Made by a program: the position numbers and the translations under genes
Assembly: GCA_022776785.1 (NCBI GenBank)
Contig: JALFHA010000084.1
Span: 1 to 9,107, forward strand
Direction of reading: 5' to 3'
Origin: Clostridiales bacterium
GTDB taxonomy: Bacteria; Bacillota; Clostridia; Christensenellales; Aristaeellaceae
DNA length: 9,107 nt
The notes under the pieces: model-generated
What the model saw: the letters and a program-made list of their open reading frames with translations, nothing else
What the model was told of the DNA's origin: nothing
Databases searched by the model: none
Shown: positions 5,645 through 9,107 of the stretch, piece by piece
Layout of the letters: each line of letters starts with the position of its first letter
How positions within the stretch are numbered: the first letter of the stretch is position 1

Positions 5645-6892
5645 ATGCGCTATGTCATCATCGGCGGAAGTGCCGCCGCCGTGGGCTGCATCGAGGGCAT
5701 CCGAGCCGTGGACACGGAGGGCGAAATCACCCTCGTCTCCCGCGAGCCCTACCCCTTCTACGGCCGTCCGCTGATCTCCTACTGGCTGGAGGGCAAGACC
5801 ACGGAAAGCAAGCTCCTCGCCTACCGTTCCGCGGACTATGAGGAAAAAATGGGCGTGCGCGCGCTGCGCGGCGTGCGCGCCGAGCGCATTGACGCGGATG
5901 CGCATACCGTCTCGCTCTCAGGCGGCGAGGTGCTGCCCTACGATAAACTCTGCATCGCGACGGGCTCCTCGCCCTTCGTGCCGCCGATGGCCGGGCTGGA
6001 GACCGTGCAGAGCAAGACCTGCTTTACGACCCTTGACGATGCGAAGGCGCTCGCTGCCATGCTGGGCGACGGGCGCGACAAGCGCGTGCTGATCATTGGC
6101 GCGGGGCTCATCGGTCTCAAGTGCGCCGAGGGCATCCTGCATCGCGCCGCGTCCATCGACGTGGTGGATCTGGCGCCGCGCATCCTCTCCACCGTTTTGC
6201 CGGAGGAGCCTGCGGCCATCGTGCAGGCGCACATCGAGAAAACCGGCGTTCGCTTCCATCTTGGTCAGAGCGTCGCGCACTTCGACGGAGGCCATGCGCT
6301 GCTCTCCGGCGGCAGCGAGCTGGAATTCGACGTGCTGGTGCTGTCCCTCGGCGTGCGCGCCAATACGGCACTGGCTGAGACGGCGGGCTGCGCGCTTGAT
6401 CGCGGTATCATCGTGGATGACGGCTGCCAGACGAGCGTCGCGGATATCTTCGCCGCAGGTGACTGCACCGTCAGCCTTGACCCGGACACGGGCAAGCGCC
6501 GCACGCTGGCGATCTGGCCAAACGCCATGATGCAGGGCGACACGGCAGGCCGCCGCATGGCCGGGGAGAACATCAGCTTTGACAAGGGCATTCCGATGAA
6601 TGCGACGGGCTTCATGGGGCTGCACCTCATCAGCGCGGGCATCTATGCGGGTGAACCGCTGCTCACCCGCACGGCGGACAGCTATAAGCTGCTCTACACC
6701 CGGGACGACAGGCTGGTGGGCTTCATTCTGCTGGGCGACGTGGAGCGCGCGGGCATCTATACCTCGCTGGTGCGCGAGCGCACGCCGCTCTCGAGCATCG
6801 ACTTCGAGCTGATTCGCGAGACGCCGCAGCTCATGGCCTTCTCGGCCACGGAGCGCGCCGTGAAACTGGGAGGTGGCAAGTATGACATTTGA
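5645..6892 (+). CDS. FAD-dependent NAD(P)H oxidoreductase (NirB N-domain/rubredoxin-reductase-like)
   Basis: A two-dinucleotide-fold flavoprotein of 415 residues. The FAD-binding start is VIIGGSAAAVG (4-14), followed by the conserved CIATGSSP (103-110), an NAD(P)-binding Rossmann motif IGAGLIG (151-157), and the second FAD contact FAAGDC (269-274). The C-terminal part (about 320-415) resembles the small domain of NADH:rubredoxin or nitrite-reductase-type reductases. No CxxxxC redox disulfide is seen, so it is not a thioredoxin- or lipoamide-type enzyme. It lacks the N-terminal Fe-S domain of GltD, a function the preceding polyferredoxin could supply. The ATG at 5645 is preferred because GAGGTGA (5633-5639) lies 5 bases upstream; the in-frame GTG at 5636 would add three residues. 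It overlaps gltB3 by 11 bases. Role inferred from context: supplying NAD(P)H electrons to the split glutamate synthase, or exchanging them with ferredoxin. The electron donor cannot be read from the sequence. Confidence 0.88.
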   Translation: MRYVIIGGSAAAVGCIEGIRAVDTEGEITLVSREPYPFYGRPLISYWLEGKTTESKLLAYRSADYEEKMGVRALRGVRAERIDADAHTVSLSGGEVLPYDKLCIATGSSPFVPPMAGLETVQSKTCFTTLDDAKALAAMLGDGRDKRVLIIGAGLIGLKCAEGILHRAASIDVVDLAPRILSTVLPEEPAAIVQAHIEKTGVRFHLGQSVAHFDGGHALLSGGSELEFDVLVLSLGVRANTALAETAGCALDRGIIVDDGCQTSVADIFAAGDCTVSLDPDTGKRRTLAIWPNAMMQGDTAGRRMAGENISFDKGIPMNATGFMGLHLISAGIYAGEPLLTRTADSYKLLYTRDDRLVGFILLGDVERAGIYTSLVRERTPLSSIDFELIRETPQLMAFSATERAVKLGGGKYDI

Positions 6893-7604
6893 CGCGACGG
6901 GGCTGTACTACCGCGAGCTGAACGAGGCCGTGCGTGCCTGCCCTGACACGGATGTGGAAATCACAAATCTGTGCGGCCAGCGCTACATCGCCTGCGGCGA
7001 GAAGAACCGCCGCATGACACTGCGCGGCACGCCGGGCAACGGCCTCGGGCAGTACATGGACGGCGCGCAGGTGGAGGTTTTCGGCAACGCGCAGGAATCC
7101 GTCGGCGACACGATGAACGCCGGGGAAATCGTCATCCACGGCAGCTGCGGCGACGCGTGCGGCTACGGAATGCGCGGCGGACGCATCCTCATTGAAGGCA
7201 ACGTCGGCTACCGCGCGGGCATCCACATGAAGGCCTATATGGAGCACTACCCGGTGCTCATCGTCGGCGGGACGGCGGGCTCGTTCCTCGGCGAGTATCT
7301 AGCGGGCGGGCTGATCGCCGTGCTGGGCATCGGCGCGGACGGCGCGTATCCCTGCCGCTTCTTCTGCGGCACGGGAATGCACGGCGGCAAGATCATCCTG
7401 CGCTGCAACGAGGCGCCCAGCGGACTGCCGCGTCAGGTGCTGGTGCGCGAGATGTCCGACGAGGATCGCGCGGAGCTTGCCCCGCATATCGCCGCCTACT
7501 GTCAGCACTTTGGCGGGGATGCCCATGCGCTGCTCGCCCAGCGCTACTTTGTGCTGACCCCGAACCCGGCGGCAGGCTACCGCCAGCTCTACACCTTTGA
7601 ATAA
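6882..7604 (+). CDS. gltB3: Glutamate synthase GXGXG-domain subunit (GltB3-type)
   Basis: A 240-residue protein matching the C-terminal right-handed beta-helix domain of GltB (COG0070). It shows the repeating glycine pattern of that fold: GTPGNGLGQYM, GNAQESVGDTM, GEIVIHGSCGDACGYGMRGG, GNVGYRAGIHM, then GGTAGSFLGEYLAGG and GTGMHGGKI. In full-length GltB this domain has a structural role, helping hold the amidotransferase and synthase domains in place. Tungsten formylmethanofuran dehydrogenase subunit C shares the fold, but the operon decides for glutamate synthase. The start is ATG 6882, with GGAGGTG (6869-6875) 6 bases upstream; the in-frame GTG at 6873 lies inside that site. The gene begins inside the end of the flavoprotein gene, so the two are probably translationally coupled. 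It is the last gene of the operon. Confidence 0.92.
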   Translation: MTFDATGLYYRELNEAVRACPDTDVEITNLCGQRYIACGEKNRRMTLRGTPGNGLGQYMDGAQVEVFGNAQESVGDTMNAGEIVIHGSCGDACGYGMRGGRILIEGNVGYRAGIHMKAYMEHYPVLIVGGTAGSFLGEYLAGGLIAVLGIGADGAYPCRFFCGTGMHGGKIILRCNEAPSGLPRQVLVREMSDEDRAELAPHIAAYCQHFGGDAHALLAQRYFVLTPNPAAGYRQLYTFE

Positions 7605-7609
7605 TGCGC

Positions 7610-7802
7610 ACTAATACTGTTCTCAATTCAAACCGAGCTGTCACAGATTCACCGTCAGGTGTCGCTTCGCTCCCTGACTACTTTGCAAAAACGCTTAATC
7701 AATGAAGAACGTTGGGCTGCCGCCCAAACCTGCTTGAGGGATTTCATCCCTCAAACTCCCTTCATCGCTTCGCGCTATAGCTCGTTTTTATCTAGGATTA
7801 GT
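7610..7802. repeat. Hairpin-rich MITE-like intergenic element (candidate)
   Basis: This 193-base non-coding stretch has imperfect inverted ends, ACTAATACTG (7610-7619) and TAGGATTAGT (7793-7802), matching at 8 of 10 positions. Between them are three hairpins: GTCAGG/CCTGAC (7654-7659, 7673-7678), TTGGGC/GCCCAA with a 4-nt loop (7712-7717, 7722-7727), and a 9-bp TTGAGGGAT/ATCCCTCAA with a 3-nt loop (7734-7742, 7746-7754). It is visibly poorer in GC than the genes around it. Only a 30-codon ORF is present (minus strand, 7747-7655), and I do not call it a gene. No clear target-site duplication is seen. The structure is what a short mobilisable or REP-type repeat looks like, but only one copy lies in the window, so repetition is unproven. 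Confidence 0.5.
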
Positions 7803-7811
7803 ATAAGACAC

Positions 7812-7853
7812 GGGAGCTGCCCGGCAAATTGATGGCGGGGCAGCTCCCTTTTT
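7812..7853 (+). terminator. Strong rho-independent terminator before csoR
   Basis: GGGAGCTGCCC (7812-7822) and GGGCAGCTCCC (7838-7848) form a perfect 11-bp GC-rich stem with a 15-nt loop, followed directly by TTTTT (7849-7853). It should end transcripts coming from the glt operon and so insulate the copper unit, whose promoter begins 5 bases later. It is 208 bases from the gltB3 stop, with the hairpin-rich element between. No T run exists on the other side, so it acts on the plus strand only. Confidence 0.9.
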
Positions 7854-7857
7854 CCCC

Positions 7858-7886
7858 TTGACATATACCCCCATAGGGTATATAAT
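7858..7886 (+). promoter_or_regulatory. csoR promoter with embedded CsoR-type operator
   Basis: A perfect TTGACA (7858-7863) and perfect TATAAT (7881-7886) are 17 bases apart, as good a sigma-A promoter as can be drawn. The spacer is itself a palindrome: ATATACCC (7863-7870), CCATA, GGGTATAT (7876-7883). A TACCC...GGGTA core with a C/G tract flanked by A/T is the known form of sites bound by CsoR/CstR-family repressors. The operator overlaps the last base of the -35 box and half of the -10 box, so bound repressor would exclude polymerase. Transcription should start near 7893, leaving a leader of about 18 bases. Confidence 0.92.
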
Positions 7887-7910
7887 GTCGAAGGAAAGCG
7901 AGGTAACCAC

Positions 7911-8234
7911 ATGGAAGAATCCTGTACCTGCCACAATGAAACTCTATGCACCTGCTGCAAGACGAAGCTGCGTTCCGAGCAGGAGCTCCGCGACCTGACC
8001 AACCGGCTCAGCCGCATCGAGGGGCAGATCCGCGGCATCCGCAGCATGGTCGAGAAGGACGCATACTGCATCGACATCCTCACGCAGGTGTCTGCCGCCA
8101 GCGCAGCGCTAAACAGCTTCACCAAGGTGCTGCTCGCCAGCCACATCAAAACCTGCGTGGCGCAGGATATCCGCGACGGCAAGGATGAAACCATTGACGA
8201 GCTTGTCGCCATGCTGCAAAAGCTGATGCGCTGA
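7911..8234 (+). CDS. csoR: Copper-sensing repressor CsoR
   Basis: A 107-residue all-helical, metal-sensing repressor of the CsoR/RcnR (DUF156) family. The DNA-binding helix carries LTNRLSRIEGQIRGI (29-43). Cu(I) ligands of true CsoR proteins are present as Cys53 (in YCIDIL), His78 and Cys82 (in ASHIKTC), which favours copper over the nickel-type (RcnR), formaldehyde-type (FrmR) or persulfide-type (CstR, which lacks the His) members. The N-terminal 16 residues add a Cys-rich tail (Cys5, 7, 13, 15, 16 and His8) whose role is unknown. The ATG is preceded by GAGGTAA (7900-7906). Its own promoter contains a matching operator, and the next gene is a copper ATPase, so autoregulation relieved by Cu(I) is the natural reading. 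The 55 bases between csoR and copA contain no terminator, so the two are probably cotranscribed. Confidence 0.95.
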   Translation: MEESCTCHNETLCTCCKTKLRSEQELRDLTNRLSRIEGQIRGIRSMVEKDAYCIDILTQVSAASAALNSFTKVLLASHIKTCVAQDIRDGKDETIDELVAMLQKLMR

Positions 8235-8289
8235 GCGCAGCCAATTTTCGTCAAAGTTTTATAAAATCGTCAGGGAGGCGACTGCTGCT

Positions 8290-9107
8290 ATGAATCAATA
8301 TACTGTAACGGGCATGAGCTGCGCGGCATGCAGCACCCGCGTGGAAAAGGCCGTTTCCAAGGTACCGGGGGTGACGGCCTGCTCTGTCAGCCTGCTCACC
8401 CATTCGATGGGCGTGGAGGGCACGGCCTCCCCCGCCGCTATCATCGCCGCCGTCGAGGCCGCAGGCTACGGCGCAAGCGAAAAACACGCTGAAAGCGCGC
8501 CCTCGGGCGGCAGCGCTGCCGAGGATGCCCTTAAGGATCGCGAAACGCCCGCGCTCATGCGCAGGCTCGTCGCATCTCTGGCCTTTCTGGCTGTGCTGAT
8601 GTACATGTCGATGGGCCACATGATGTGGGGCTGGCCGCTGCCCTCGTTCATGGCGGACAATCATATCGCCATGGGTCTGGTGCAGCTTCTTCTGTCAGCC
8701 GCCATCATGGTCATCAACCAGCGCTTCTTCATCAGCGGCACAAAGGGCCTGCTGCACGGCGCGCCCAACATGGACACGCTGGTCGCTCTGGGCTCGGGCG
8801 CATCGTTCGCATACAGCGTGTACGCGCTCTTTGCCATGACGGACGCGCAGCTTCGCGGCGACAGCGCCGCCGTGATGGGCTACATGCACGAATTCTACTT
8901 TGAATCCGCCGCGATGATTCTGGCGCTCATCACCGTGGGCAAGATGCTCGAGGCCCGCTCCAAGGGCAAAACCACCGACGCCCTGCGCACTTTGATGAAT
9001 CTTGCGCCCAAAACCGCCGTGCTCCTGCGGGATGGCGCAGAGGTGACCGTGCCCATCGCGCAGGTACGCCGCGGCGACGTGTTCGTCGTGCGCCCGGGCG
9101 AGAGCAT
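8290..9107 (+). CDS. copA: Copper-translocating P1B-type ATPase CopA, N-terminal part (runs off the window)
   Basis: The first 272 codons of a heavy-metal P-type ATPase that exports Cu(I) across the cytoplasmic membrane; the reading frame is open to the right edge. An N-terminal heavy-metal-associated domain has GMSCAAC with metal-binding Cys11 and Cys14 (domain about 1-65). A linker of about 25 residues follows, then four membrane segments at roughly 91-111, 126-146, 162-183 and 203-222. Family blocks include PNMDTLVALGSG (159-170) and FYFESAAMI...GKMLEARSKGK (202-227), followed by the start of the actuator domain (RDGAEVTVP, RRGDVFVVRPGE). The CPC motif, DKTG phosphorylation site and ATP-binding domain would lie beyond 9107. 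AGGGAGG (8272-8278) precedes the ATG by 11 bases, slightly long. Its place after csoR supports a copper rather than zinc or cadmium substrate. Only one HMA domain is present. Confidence 0.94.
   Translation, partial: MNQYTVTGMSCAACSTRVEKAVSKVPGVTACSVSLLTHSMGVEGTASPAAIIAAVEAAGYGASEKHAESAPSGGSAAEDALKDRETPALMRRLVASLAFLAVLMYMSMGHMMWGWPLPSFMADNHIAMGLVQLLLSAAIMVINQRFFISGTKGLLHGAPNMDTLVALGSGASFAYSVYALFAMTDAQLRGDSAAVMGYMHEFYFESAAMILALITVGKMLEARSKGKTTDALRTLMNLAPKTAVLLRDGAEVTVPIAQVRRGDVFVVRPGES

Noticed and set aside
5918..6625. Minus-strand ORF of 235 codons opposite the flavoprotein gene
   Set aside because: Shadow of a well-supported oxidoreductase; no recognisable domain.
7655..7747. Minus-strand mini-ORF of 30 codons in the hairpin-rich element
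   Set aside because: It starts inside the 9-bp hairpin and runs through two further hairpins; a stem-loop sequence explains the region better than a peptide gene. It may be mis-annotated as a small protein if the element is repeated.
8235..8289. Possible terminator or promoter between csoR and copA
   Set aside because: The AT-rich piece TTTTATAAAA is a short self-complement without a GC stem or T run, and there is no paired -35/-10, so cotranscription is the simpler reading.

Overview
This window looks like a piece of chromosome from a GC-rich, probably anaerobic member of the Firmicutes (class Clostridia). That rests on four things: a type III glutamine synthetase, a split iron-sulfur-rich glutamate synthase, strong AGGAGG-type ribosome binding sites with sigma-A-like promoters, and a csoR-copA copper pair of the kind common in clostridia. 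The exact genus cannot be read from the sequence. No rRNA, tRNA, CRISPR array or intact transposase gene is visible.

Layout. Positions 1-152 hold only the transcription terminator of glnN. glnN (153-2228, minus strand) encodes type III glutamine synthetase. A 331-base divergent intergenic region (2229-2559) carries a well-formed promoter in each direction and several inverted repeats. A compact five-gene plus-strand operon follows (2560-7604): gltB1 (glutaminase/amidotransferase), gltB2 (FMN and Fe-S synthase core with an N-terminal 2x[4Fe-4S] domain), a four-cluster polyferredoxin, an FAD/NAD(P)H oxidoreductase, and gltB3 (the GXGXG beta-helix domain). Between gltB3 and the next gene there is a hairpin-rich stretch of about 193 bases that looks like a small non-coding repeat of MITE type (7610-7802), then a strong rho-independent terminator. 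The window closes with a copper-responsive unit: a promoter whose whole spacer is a palindromic CsoR-type operator, csoR (7911-8234), and the first 272 codons of copA, which runs off the right edge.

How it works together. The left four fifths of the window is a complete ammonium-assimilation module. GlnN makes glutamine from glutamate and ammonium. The split glutamate synthase hydrolyses glutamine (GltB1) and passes ammonia to 2-oxoglutarate on the FMN core (GltB2). GltB3 supplies the structural helix that bacterial GltB carries at its C-terminus. No canonical GltD is present. The polyferredoxin and the NirB/rubredoxin-reductase-like flavoprotein encoded between gltB2 and gltB3 are the obvious candidates for the electron-input module. 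The right end is unrelated copper homeostasis: CsoR represses its own promoter until Cu(I) binds, which would release csoR and the copper exporter CopA.

The most interesting points are the electron-transfer genes placed inside a fragmented glutamate synthase operon, the shared divergent control region, the operator-in-spacer design of csoR, and the repeat-like element after gltB3.
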